Positions 14,468-21,379 of a stretch of 25,875 bases of DNA are shown here, one piece after another. The stretch spans positions 1 to 25,875 of the forward strand of contig DASWMP010000124.1 in assembly GCA_036399695.1 (NCBI GenBank). Direction: 5' to 3'. The translations under genes were made by a program, and so were the position numbers. Position 1 is the stretch's first letter. Each line of letters starts with the position of its first letter. The stretch comes from DASVEE01 sp036399695. Lineage in GTDB: Bacteria > Acidobacteriota > Thermoanaerobaculia > Gp7-AA8. Under the pieces are notes generated by a model. The model was not told the DNA's origin. It was given only the letters and a program-made list of their open reading frames with translations, and made no database searches.

Positions 14468-15385
14468 ATGCCTCGTGCTTTTGCATCCGGTCAGATCGCC
14501 TTCGGGCTCGTGTCCATCCCGGTGAAACTCTTCTCCGCTGCCGAGGCGTCGGAAAAGATCAGCTTCAACATGCTCCATGGGGAGTGTGGGGGACGGGTGC
14601 AGCAGCAGCTCTTCTGCCCTCGCGACGAGCGGACGATCGACCGCACTGAAGTCGTGAAAGGCTACGAGTTCGCGCGCGGCCAGTACGTCCTCTTCAACGA
14701 GGAGGAGCTGAAGGCGCTCGAGGAGAAGTCGTCGCAGCAGATCGACATCACCGAGTTCCTGCCGCGGACGGCGATCGACCCGATCTACTTCCAGAAAGCG
14801 AACTACCTCGCGCCGGACAAGGGCGGCGCACGCGCCTACACCCTGCTGGCGAAGGCGCTGGAAGAGACGGGCCGCTGGGCGCTGGCGAAATACGCCGCGC
14901 GCGGCAAGCAGTACCTCGTCATCATCCGTCCGCTCGGCAAGGGGCTCGTGATGCAGCAGCTCTATTACCCGAACGAGATCCGTTCGATGGACGAGCTGGA
15001 TCTCGGCGAAGCGGTGATCAAGGACAACGAGCTGAAGATGGCCATCCAGCTCGCCGAGATGGGCGCCTCGGAAGACTTCCAGCCGGAGCTCTACCGCGAT
15101 GAAGTCTCGGAGCGCATCCGTGCCCTGATCCAGAAGAAGGTGGAAGGGGAGGAGATCACGAACGTGGAGGCTGAAGAGCCGCGCGCCGAGGTCATCGACC
15201 TGATGGAAGCCCTCCGCCGCAGCCTCAGCGGCGGTGCGCCCGCCTCGACCGCCAAACCGGCCAAAGCCGCCAAGGCCGCGTCCGCGCCGTCGTCGAAGCT
15301 GGCCATCAAAGCCGAGCAGAAGCGCAAACCGGCCAAGCCGGCGCCGCTGAAGAAGGTGGCGGCGAAGAGCAAGGCGCGCGGCTGA
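14468..15385 (+). CDS. ku: Bacterial Ku, non-homologous end joining protein
   Basis: Homodimeric ring that binds DNA double-strand ends and recruits ligase D. The 305-residue protein shows the family opening ASGQIAFGLVSIPVKLFSA, the segment YEFARGQYVLFNEEELKALE, EFLPRTAIDPIYFQKANYLA, and LLAKALEETGRWALAKYAAR followed by VIIRPLGKGLVMQQLYYPNEIR. The last 50 residues are a Lys/Ala/Pro-rich tail (KPAKAAKAASAPSSK, QKRKPAKPAPLKKVAAKSKA), the kind of basic extension that adds DNA binding in some bacterial Ku proteins. The start at 14468 has AGGAG 9 nt upstream and matches family N-termini, unlike the ATG at 14387. No ligD gene lies in the window; it must be elsewhere if the pathway is complete. Confidence 0.95.
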   Translation: MPRAFASGQIAFGLVSIPVKLFSAAEASEKISFNMLHGECGGRVQQQLFCPRDERTIDRTEVVKGYEFARGQYVLFNEEELKALEEKSSQQIDITEFLPRTAIDPIYFQKANYLAPDKGGARAYTLLAKALEETGRWALAKYAARGKQYLVIIRPLGKGLVMQQLYYPNEIRSMDELDLGEAVIKDNELKMAIQLAEMGASEDFQPELYRDEVSERIRALIQKKVEGEEITNVEAEEPRAEVIDLMEALRRSLSGGAPASTAKPAKAAKAASAPSSKLAIKAEQKRKPAKPAPLKKVAAKSKARG

Positions 15386-15402
15386 AGGCGCGCTGACGCG
15401 CG

Positions 15403-15472
15403 CCGTTGTTGGTTTTCGGTTTTTGGTTTTTGGCTGGCGAACCAACGACCAAAAACCAACAACCAACAACGG
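15403..15472. repeat. Inverted repeat with GGTTTTTGG/CCAAAAACC arms, copy 3
   Basis: The left arm (15403-15435) starts CCGTTGTTGG and continues with TTTTTGG words. The right arm (15441-15472) ends CCAACAACCAACAACGG. The loop is only about 5 nt, the tightest of the set. It begins after a short GC-only hairpin-like stretch at the end of the Ku gene and ends 13 nt before the next promoter hexamer. Confidence 0.88.
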
Positions 15473-15485
15473 GTGGCCGGGCGGC

Positions 15486-15491
15486 TACAAT
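15486..15491 (+). promoter_or_regulatory. Putative -10 hexamer TACAAT of a leaderless gene
   Basis: Ends 9 nt before the ATG at 15501. The spacer TACCCCGGC has no Shine-Dalgarno sequence. Same hexamer and similar spacing as at 3440 and, on the minus strand, 14379. Confidence 0.5.
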
Positions 15492-15500
15492 TACCCCGGC

Positions 15501-16346
15501 ATGTCCTACTCCGTCCGCGAGGTCTCGGCGATGCTGGGTTTATCGCCTACGCAGATCCGCAGCTACGCGAGCAAAGGGTTCCTGCATCCGGAGAAAGGGG
15601 AGAAGGGGGAGCTTCGGTTCGGGTTCCACGACCTCGTCATTCTCCGTACCGCGGGGGAGCTGACGGCCGCCCGGATTCCGCAGCGGAAGGTCAGGCGGGC
15701 GCTGGAACGGCTGCGCGAGCAGCTTCCGGACGGACGCTCCATCACCGGCGTGCGCATCACCGCGGAAGGGGATTCGGTCGTCGTTCGTGACGGCGAGGCC
15801 GTCTGGAACCCGGAGTCGGGGCAGTCGCTCTTCGACTTCTCGGTGGCCGACCTGGCCGCGAAGGCGGCGCCGCTCGTCCATCGCGCGGCAGAGGAAGCGC
15901 GACGCCGCGACGAGCTCGATGCCGATGCCTGGTACGAGCTCGGCTGCGAGCTGGAGATGAGCTCCCTCGACGAGGCCAAGGACGCCTACGAGCGTGCCAT
16001 CCGCCTCGACGCGGCCCACGCCGACGCGCACGTGAACCTCGGCCGGATGCTCCACGAGGACTCCGCTCCCGCCGCCGCCGAGCAGCATTACCGCGCCGCC
16101 CTGCAAGCCGATCCGGAGCACCCCACCGCCGCCTTCAACCTCGGCGTGGCCCTCGAAGACCTGGGCCGCACGGCGGAGGCGCTCGACGCCTACAAGCGCG
16201 CCCTCGCCCTCGATCCCGACAACGCCGACGCCCACTACAACCTCGCCGGCATCCTCGAGCGGCGCGGCGACAAGCCCGGCGCCCTGCGTCACCTCAAGGC
16301 GTACAAAATGGGGGCTCAGGGAGCGGGGCCCAGGGCTCAGAAGTGA
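15501..16346 (+). CDS. MerR-type HTH protein with C-terminal TPR repeats
   Basis: Likely DNA-binding regulator or scaffold, 281 residues. Residues 1-70 are a MerR-like winged helix (SYSVREVSAMLGLSPTQIRS, then YASKGFLHPEKGEKGELRF and HDLVILRTAGELTAARIP). Residues 70-100 form a basic helix. Residues 140 to about 272 hold four TPR units (WYELGCELEMSSLDEAKDAY, HVNLGRMLHEDSAPAAAEQHY, FNLGVALEDLGRTAEALDAY, HYNLAGILERRGDKPGALRH). There is no cysteine effector site of the metal-sensing MerR kind. The start at 15501 is set by the TACAAT element and by homology of SYSVREV to MerR starts; the upstream in-frame sequence is repeat DNA. The last dozen residues (MGAQGAGPRAQK) come from an inverted-repeat arm. 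Its stop overlaps the next start by 4 bp. Confidence 0.85.
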   Translation: MSYSVREVSAMLGLSPTQIRSYASKGFLHPEKGEKGELRFGFHDLVILRTAGELTAARIPQRKVRRALERLREQLPDGRSITGVRITAEGDSVVVRDGEAVWNPESGQSLFDFSVADLAAKAAPLVHRAAEEARRRDELDADAWYELGCELEMSSLDEAKDAYERAIRLDAAHADAHVNLGRMLHEDSAPAAAEQHYRAALQADPEHPTAAFNLGVALEDLGRTAEALDAYKRALALDPDNADAHYNLAGILERRGDKPGALRHLKAYKMGAQGAGPRAQK

Positions 16347-16408
16347 CGGTGGCGTACCCCGAAGAACCTGACCCCTTCCCCGGGCCCCGTGCCCCGATCC
16401 CGGAGCCC
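16311..16408. repeat. GGGCTCAGGG-word inverted repeat running through a gene junction
   Basis: The left arm (16311-16340) contains GGGGCTCAGGGAGCGGGGCC. The right arm (16367-16408) contains its imperfect complement, ending CCCCGATCCCGGAGCCC. It covers the last codons of the MerR-TPR gene and the first of the acyltransferase gene, including the 4-bp overlap. It uses words related to the element at 21380. Confidence 0.6.
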
Positions 16409-17428
16409 TCGCGGCGACTCGCCGCGCTCGACCTCTTTCGCGGCCTCACCGTCGCGGCCATGCTCCTCGTCAATAACCCCGGTTCCTGGGCAGCGATCTA
16501 TCCGCCGCTGGCGCATGCGAAGTGGCACGGGTGGACGCCGACCGATCTGGTATTTCCGTTCTTCCTCTTCATCGTCGGCATCACCACCGACCTCTCGAAG
16601 AAGACGCCGGCGAAGATCTTCCGGCGGGGAGCGATCATCGTTCTCCTCGGACTGGCGGTGAACGCCTTTCCGTTCACGCCGCTCTCGCGATTCGAGACGC
16701 TGCGCTACAGCGGCGTGCTGCAACGCATCGGCATCGTCTACATCATCGCGGCGCTGCTCGCGCGCTGGCTGACGCGGAAGCAGCTCGTCGTCACCACGGC
16801 CGTCATTCTGCTCGGCTACTGGGCCATCCTCTCGATGGGCCCACTCGAACCGCCGGAAGCGACAGTCGCCGCCACCGTCGACCGCGCCGTCCTCGGCCTG
16901 AAGCACACCTGGAAGCAGAGCAAGACGTGGGACCCGGAAGGCCCGCTCTCCACGCTCCCCGCCGTCGCCACCTGCCTCCTCGGCATCATCGCCGCGCCAT
17001 GGGTGATGTCGAAGCGTCTCCGCCCTTTGCTGCTGGCGGGCGTCATCGGCATGGCCGCCGGGCTGCTGTGGGACCTGGCGTTCCCGATCAACAAAAATCT
17101 CTGGACCAGTTCCTACGTCCTCTTCACCGCCGGCTGCGCCTGCGTGCTGCTGGCGCTCGTCACCTGGCTCGTCGACGTCCGCGGCAGCCGCTGGTGGACC
17201 CGCCCGTTCGTCGTCTTCGGCGTGAACCCGCTCATCGCCTTCGTCGGCTCCGGCCTCATGGCCCGCATTCTCGGCATGACGAAGCTCCAGCCAAAGCTCT
17301 ACAAGACCGCCTTCGCCCCCTACTTCGAGCCGCGCGTCGCCTCACTCCTCTACGCGCTGGCGTTCGTCACCGTCTGGTGGGCGATTCTGGAGATCCTCTA
17401 CCGGCGCAAGCTGATCCTCCGCGTGTAA
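16343..17428 (+). CDS. Membrane acyltransferase, HGSNAT/DUF5009-like
   Basis: Integral membrane protein of 361 residues, related to heparan-alpha-glucosaminide N-acetyltransferase, which passes acetyl groups across a membrane onto amino sugars. Typical motifs are RLAALDLFRGLTVAAMLLVN, WHGWTPTDLVFPFFLFIVGI and TLRYSGVLQRIGIVYIIAAL. About ten further hydrophobic helices follow, ending WWAILEILYRRKLILRV. The first helix pair and the DLVFPFFLF motif are the family signature. The GTG start overlaps the preceding stop as GTGA, indicating translational coupling to the MerR-TPR gene. The first 22 residues are Pro-rich (EEPDPFPGPRAPIPEPSRR) and come from repeat-arm DNA. The substrate in bacteria is unknown; cell-wall or glycan amino sugars are a guess. 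Confidence 0.85.
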   Translation: MTVAYPEEPDPFPGPRAPIPEPSRRLAALDLFRGLTVAAMLLVNNPGSWAAIYPPLAHAKWHGWTPTDLVFPFFLFIVGITTDLSKKTPAKIFRRGAIIVLLGLAVNAFPFTPLSRFETLRYSGVLQRIGIVYIIAALLARWLTRKQLVVTTAVILLGYWAILSMGPLEPPEATVAATVDRAVLGLKHTWKQSKTWDPEGPLSTLPAVATCLLGIIAAPWVMSKRLRPLLLAGVIGMAAGLLWDLAFPINKNLWTSSYVLFTAGCACVLLALVTWLVDVRGSRWWTRPFVVFGVNPLIAFVGSGLMARILGMTKLQPKLYKTAFAPYFEPRVASLLYALAFVTVWWAILEILYRRKLILRV

Positions 17429-17467
17429 ACGGTCGGTGAACGAACGGAATCCAACTCCGGGCTTGGT

Positions 17468-17473
17468 TATCAT
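17468..17473 (+). promoter_or_regulatory. Putative -10 hexamer TATCAT of a leaderless gene
   Basis: Ends 6 nt before the ATG at 17480, with GACTCC between and no ribosome site. The upstream acyltransferase gene stops 40 bp before. Confidence 0.35.
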
Positions 17474-17479
17474 GACTCC

Positions 17480-18517
17480 ATGCGAAAACTGATGCTGCTG
17501 CTCGCCTCGCTGGCTCTCTGCCTGAATGCCTCCGCACAGGAGCATCGGGCCACGCCGCACGAGGAGCTGGTGCAGAAGTATCGGGAGCTGTTCCATACCG
17601 GCGCAATGAAGCTGGCGACGACTCCGGCCCCGGCGCCTGAAAACTTCAACGCCACGGCCGCGCGCGTTTTCAACGTGACGGCGGAGCATTTCGACTTCGG
17701 CTTCACCCCCGGGCCTTTCGTCGTGAACCAGGGGGACAGCGTCACGCTCAACATCCGCTCGCTCGATGACCTCCACGGGTTCCTGATGGAGACGTACGTC
17801 GAGAATGGTGTGAACCTGCCGCAGGGCCAGAACGTGACGGTGCAGTTCGTGGCGCATACCGCCGGAACCTTCACCTTCCTGTGCAACAACTTCTGCGGCA
17901 CCGGCCACTTCACCATGAATGGGCAGTTCCGGGTCAATGCGGTGCAGGTGATCGAGCCTTCGATCGACGCTGTCGCGCCGGCCGAGGGGGCGGTGGTGGG
18001 CGGAACGGCGATCACGATCACCGGGACGAACTTCGAGCAGGGAGCCACGGTGACGATCGGCGGGCGGGCCGCGACGAACGTGAACGTCGTCAGCGGGACG
18101 ACCATCACGGCGACGACGCCGGCGGGTCCGTTCGACATCACCGACCGGCAGGCGTTCGAGGTGGTGGTGCGCAATCCGGACGGCAAGACCGCGGCGCGCG
18201 CCAATGGCTTCAGCTACGTGCGCGCCGCGCTGGCGGTGGCGAGTGTGTCGCCGAACACCGGCATCGCAGCCGGCGGCGGGCTGGTGACGATCACCGGGGC
18301 GGGCTTCTCCGGCGGATTGCCGGCGACGGTGACGTTCGGCGGGACTGCCGGCACGAACGTGCAGTTCGTCTCCCCGACAGCGATCACGGTGGTGACGCCG
18401 GCGCACGCGCTTGGCGCCGTCGATGTGGTGGTGACGGTGGGCGGGCAGAGTGTGACGTCGGCCGGCGGGTTCACGTACCAGGTCGTGCCGCCGAGACGGC
18501 GAGTCGTGCGGAAGTAG
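17480..18517 (+). CDS. Secreted CuA-type cupredoxin fused to two IPT/TIG domains
   Basis: Predicted exported copper protein of 345 residues. Residues 1-19 (MRKLMLLLASLALCLNASA) are a signal peptide. Residues about 60-155 are a cupredoxin domain with all side-chain ligands of a binuclear CuA centre: H99 in LDDLHGFL, then C135-x3-C139-x3-H143-x2-M146 in CNNFCGTGHFTM. These match the spacing of cytochrome c oxidase subunit II (His161, Cys196, Cys200, His204, Met207). The backbone-ligand glutamate of oxidases is N137 here. Residues about 158-250 and 253-338 are two IPT/TIG beta-sandwiches (IDAVAPAEGAVVGGTAITIT; VASVSPNTGIAAGGGLVTIT). The basic end is PPRRRVVRK. There is no membrane helix and no oxidase subunit I nearby, so an electron-transfer, copper-handling or adhesion role is open. 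The domain calls are strong; the function is not known. Confidence 0.88.
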   Translation: MRKLMLLLASLALCLNASAQEHRATPHEELVQKYRELFHTGAMKLATTPAPAPENFNATAARVFNVTAEHFDFGFTPGPFVVNQGDSVTLNIRSLDDLHGFLMETYVENGVNLPQGQNVTVQFVAHTAGTFTFLCNNFCGTGHFTMNGQFRVNAVQVIEPSIDAVAPAEGAVVGGTAITITGTNFEQGATVTIGGRAATNVNVVSGTTITATTPAGPFDITDRQAFEVVVRNPDGKTAARANGFSYVRAALAVASVSPNTGIAAGGGLVTITGAGFSGGLPATVTFGGTAGTNVQFVSPTAITVVTPAHALGAVDVVVTVGGQSVTSAGGFTYQVVPPRRRVVRK

Positions 18518-18534
18518 CGGGCAATTCATCTCGA

Positions 18535-18580
18535 CGTGTGGCAGAGCGGTGGCTTCTTCGCCACTGCACTTGAGATCGGT
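18535..18580. repeat. REP-like palindromic repeat, copy 2 (diverged)
   Basis: GACGTGTGGCAGAGCGGTGGC, a 6-nt loop, GCCACTGCACTTGAGAT. It matches the window-end copies but has a longer loop and one stem mismatch. It lies 3' of the cupredoxin gene. Confidence 0.65.
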
Positions 18581-18590
18581 TCCTGTGCTG

Positions 18591-18655
18591 GTTGTCCCTT
18601 GTCCGTAGGGTCTCGCGAGACCTCACAAACAACGGAAAACGGAAAACGGACAACG
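18591..18655. repeat. Inverted repeat with TTGTCCGT/ACGGAAAAC-word arms
   Basis: The left arm is GTTGTCCCTTGTCCGT. The right arm (18627-18655) is AACGGAAAACGG words ending ACGGACAACG. A perfect 14-nt palindrome, GGTCTCGCGAGACC (18609-18622), caps it. It ends about 10 bp before the TGCTACCAT element of the next gene, the same arrangement as the GGTTTTTGG copies. Confidence 0.75.
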
Positions 18656-18662
18656 CGTCCCG

Positions 18663-18671
18663 TGCTACCAT
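18663..18671 (+). promoter_or_regulatory. Extended -10 element TGCTACCAT
   Basis: Lies 18 nt before the ATG of the DUF3667 gene and is identical to the element at 2551. No clear -35. Confidence 0.45.
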
Positions 18672-18689
18672 CACTCCTCCCCAATAACT

Positions 18690-19550
18690 ATGTCCGCCAA
18701 TCTTCATCTCGCCCCTGCTCCGGACGCACTGAAGGCCTGCACGAACTGCGGGTCGGGACTCGTCGACGTCTTCTGCGCTGCCTGCGGCGAGAAGCAGCCG
18801 GACCATCACGATCTGACGCTCGGGCACTTTCTGCACGAGCTGGTGCATGAGCTGGTGCACCTCGACTCGAAGCTGTTCGGGACGCTGCGGACGCTCGTCA
18901 CGAAGCCGGGGCAGCTCACGGTCGACTACTTTGCCGGACGCAAGAAGCGCTTCATCGCACCGCTGCGGCTGTTCCTCGTTCTCTTCGCGCTGCAGCTCGT
19001 GGCTTTCACGCTCAACTCCCGCACCGCGATGTACAGCGTCGAGGGGATGGTGACGATGGACACCTCAGCGGCGTTGCAGAACGCCATCACCGGGATGGCG
19101 AAGGAGGCGAAGCTGGAGCGGCAGGCGTTCATCGAGCTGGTGGACCAGAAGTGGCGGTCGAACATGTCGGTGTTCCAGCTCGGCAACGTCATTCTCTTCG
19201 CCCTCGGCCTGAAGCTCCTCTTCATCCGCCGCGACCGGACGTTCGGCGAGCATCTCGTCTTCTGCACGCACGTGCTCGCGTTCAGCTACCTCTACTCACT
19301 GGCCTGCTGGCCCATCTACTTCTTCCACGGCATCCGCCCTTCGGCGTTGATGTACTCCCTGTCGTTCGTCAGTACGGTCGTGCTGATGACCTACCTCTTC
19401 TTCGCCCTGCGCCGTTACTACGGCCAGTCGAAGCGGAAGACGTTCGTGAAGACGTTCTTCGCCTACGGCTCGATGCTGTTCGCCGCGATGATGATGATGT
19501 ACGGCACGATGATCGCCGCGGCCGTCGCCGTGATCGTGTCGCACCGGTAG
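18690..19550 (+). CDS. DUF3667 membrane protein with N-terminal zinc ribbon
   Basis: Uncharacterised membrane protein of 286 residues. The N-terminus has a zinc ribbon, C17-x2-C20 and C29-x2-C32 (ACTNCGSGLVDVFCAACGEK). An amphipathic, histidine-rich segment follows (LGHFLHELVHELVHLDSKLF), then LRTLVTKPGQLTVDYFAGRK, a family hallmark. A first membrane helix (PLRLFLVLFALQLVAFTL), a loop of about 60 residues and four more helices follow. The order zinc ribbon, TLVTKPG, membrane block is that of DUF3667. There is no ribosome site; a TGCTACCAT promoter element lies 18 nt upstream. The gene is alone and faces the next gene convergently. No function is established for the family. Confidence 0.87.
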   Translation: MSANLHLAPAPDALKACTNCGSGLVDVFCAACGEKQPDHHDLTLGHFLHELVHELVHLDSKLFGTLRTLVTKPGQLTVDYFAGRKKRFIAPLRLFLVLFALQLVAFTLNSRTAMYSVEGMVTMDTSAALQNAITGMAKEAKLERQAFIELVDQKWRSNMSVFQLGNVILFALGLKLLFIRRDRTFGEHLVFCTHVLAFSYLYSLACWPIYFFHGIRPSALMYSLSFVSTVVLMTYLFFALRRYYGQSKRKTFVKTFFAYGSMLFAAMMMMYGTMIAAAVAVIVSHR

Positions 19551-19593
19551 CGGCTCGTCGTCCGTTGTCCGTGAGGCTGCGCGTTCGCTCTCG

Positions 19594-19698
19594 CAGTGGA
19601 GGACGGACAATCCTGTCCGTCACGCGAGAAACGGCGCGAGTGCAATCCTCGTCGTGGATACTTTTCGCGTGACGGACAAGATTGTCCGTCCTCCACTC
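19594..19698. repeat. Inverted pair of the dispersed 33-bp repeat
   Basis: 19594-19626 and 19666-19698 are the 33-bp repeat in opposite orientation (31 of 33 complementary), 39 nt apart. Each half contains a smaller palindrome, GGACAATCCTGTCC or GGACAAGATTGTCC type. It lies between convergent genes (stops at 19550 and 19711), so it could terminate both. The right half is identical to 8781-8813. Confidence 0.88.
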
Positions 19699-19710
19699 GA
19701 TGCACGCCTT

Positions 19711-21369
19711 TTACCGGCCCAGGATGCGGCCCGGCAGGGCGCCCGTCATCTTCGCGTCGCGCAACACCGCCACGCCGTTGACCACGACGTGCGCCACCCC
19801 TTCGGAGAAGTGATGCGGGTCCTCGTAGGTCGAGACGTCGCGCACGGTCTCGGCGTTGAAGACGACCACGTCGGCGCGCATCCCTTCCTTCAGGAGGCCG
19901 CGGTCGCGGAGCGCCGCCCGTTGCGCCGCGAGCGACGTCATCTTGCGGATCGTCTCCTCGAGCGTCAGCAGCTTCTCCTCTCGTACGTAGCGCAGGATGC
20001 GCGCGAAGGTGCCGTACGCGCGCGGATGCGCTCCCTCGTTGCGCATCTCGCCGACGACCGCGCCCGAATCGGAACAGACCGCGACCCATGGCTGCTTGAG
20101 CGCGACTTTGAGGTCGTTCTCGTCGAGCGAGAAGTAGATGCCGATGGGCGACGAGACGCTCGATTCGAACAGCCGCAGCGCCGCCTCGGCCGGATCGGTG
20201 TTCATGCGCCGCGCGATCTCGTCGAGGCGCAGCCGTTCGTACTGCTTCATCGTCTCGCTGCGGATGCCGCGGACGAGGATCGTCTGCGCGCCGTTGTTCG
20301 CCAGCCGTCCCTCGCGCAATCCCTGCGCGATCCGCGCGCGCGTGGCCGGATCTTTCAGCCGGGCCACGAACTGCACGTAGCCGCCTTCGAGGGCCCACGC
20401 CGGGATGAACGATTCCATGGCCGTCGACGTGGCGGTGTAGGGGTAGACGCAGGAGGCGACGTCTACGCCGCTCTTCCGCGCCCGCTCGATGCGGGCCACG
20501 ACTTCCGGCATCCGCCCCCAGTTCGTCTGCCCGCCGATCTTGAGGTGGAAGATGTTCACCGGCACCTTCGCCTCGCGGCCGATACGGACCGCTTCGTCGA
20601 TGGCGGCGTCGATGTTGGTCGACTCGCTGCGCAGGTGGGTCCAGTACGACGGGGCGGCTTTCGCCAGCGCGATCAACTCCTCGGTTTTTGCGTGGCGTCC
20701 GGGCGGATAAATGAGCGCGCTGGCAACACCGACCGCTCCCTCTTTCACCGCCTGCTCGACGATCTGCTGCATTCGCCGCAGCTCTTCGGGTGACGGATCG
20801 CGAGGGGCATCGCCGAGGACGATCTCGCGGGGGTTCGTGGCCCCGATGTAGAAGGCGAAGTTGAGGGCGGAACCTTTCTGCTGCACGACGCGCCCGAAAT
20901 CGGCGAATGACCGCCAGGAGACGGCCGGCCATCCTTTCGGCTTGGTCCGCTCCATCTCCGCCGCCATCTTCTCGTCGATCGGAGCGGGGGAGTGCCCCTC
21001 GCCCGTCACCTCGGTCGTGACCCCCTGGCGGATCTTCCCTTCGAGGTTCGGATCGATCAGGACGGCCGCCTGCGAGTTGCCGAGGAGATCGATGAAGCCG
21101 GGAGCGACGATGTGGTTCGTGGCGTCGAGCGTTTGCTTGGCCGTGGCGGATTTGAGGTCACCGATCTTTACGATGGCGTCGCCGCGAATGCCGACGTCGG
21201 CGCGGTATCGGGGAGAGCCGGTGCCGTCAATGACGGTCCCGTTGCGGATGATCAGGTCGTAATAGGCGGAGCCGCCAGCCGTGGGGGCAGGGGTGGCGGT
21301 ACCGTTGGCCGCCGGCTGCACGGCCGGTTGTCCACAGGAGAGCACGAGCAACAAAAGCGCAATTCGCAT
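19711..21369 (-). CDS. D-aminoacylase-like amidohydrolase lipoprotein, metal-site variant
   Basis: Amidohydrolase-superfamily enzyme related to N-acyl-D-amino-acid deacylases, 552 residues. MRIALLLLVLSC is a lipoprotein signal with lipidated Cys12, followed by an Ala/Pro/Thr-rich linker. The barrel begins YYDLIIRNGTVIDGTGSPRY, followed by GFIDLLGNSQ and QGVTTEVTGEG. Late ligands are present: H245 (WTHLRSES), H275 (NIFHLKIGG) and D434 (CSDSGAVVGE). However, the HxH of FID-x-H-x-H is replaced (L96, N98), and the bridging cysteine found in classic D-aminoacylases is absent (TGEGH). A similar pattern exists in a recognised branch of annotated D-aminoacylases, so it may be a one-metal enzyme rather than a dead one. 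No Shine-Dalgarno site is seen. The substrate is unknown; peptidoglycan or D-amino-acid scavenging is plausible. Confidence 0.85.
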   Translation of the reverse strand: MRIALLLLVLSCGQPAVQPAANGTATPAPTAGGSAYYDLIIRNGTVIDGTGSPRYRADVGIRGDAIVKIGDLKSATAKQTLDATNHIVAPGFIDLLGNSQAAVLIDPNLEGKIRQGVTTEVTGEGHSPAPIDEKMAAEMERTKPKGWPAVSWRSFADFGRVVQQKGSALNFAFYIGATNPREIVLGDAPRDPSPEELRRMQQIVEQAVKEGAVGVASALIYPPGRHAKTEELIALAKAAPSYWTHLRSESTNIDAAIDEAVRIGREAKVPVNIFHLKIGGQTNWGRMPEVVARIERARKSGVDVASCVYPYTATSTAMESFIPAWALEGGYVQFVARLKDPATRARIAQGLREGRLANNGAQTILVRGIRSETMKQYERLRLDEIARRMNTDPAEAALRLFESSVSSPIGIYFSLDENDLKVALKQPWVAVCSDSGAVVGEMRNEGAHPRAYGTFARILRYVREEKLLTLEETIRKMTSLAAQRAALRDRGLLKEGMRADVVVFNAETVRDVSTYEDPHHFSEGVAHVVVNGVAVLRDAKMTGALPGRILGR

Positions 21370-21379
21370 TGCATTAGGA

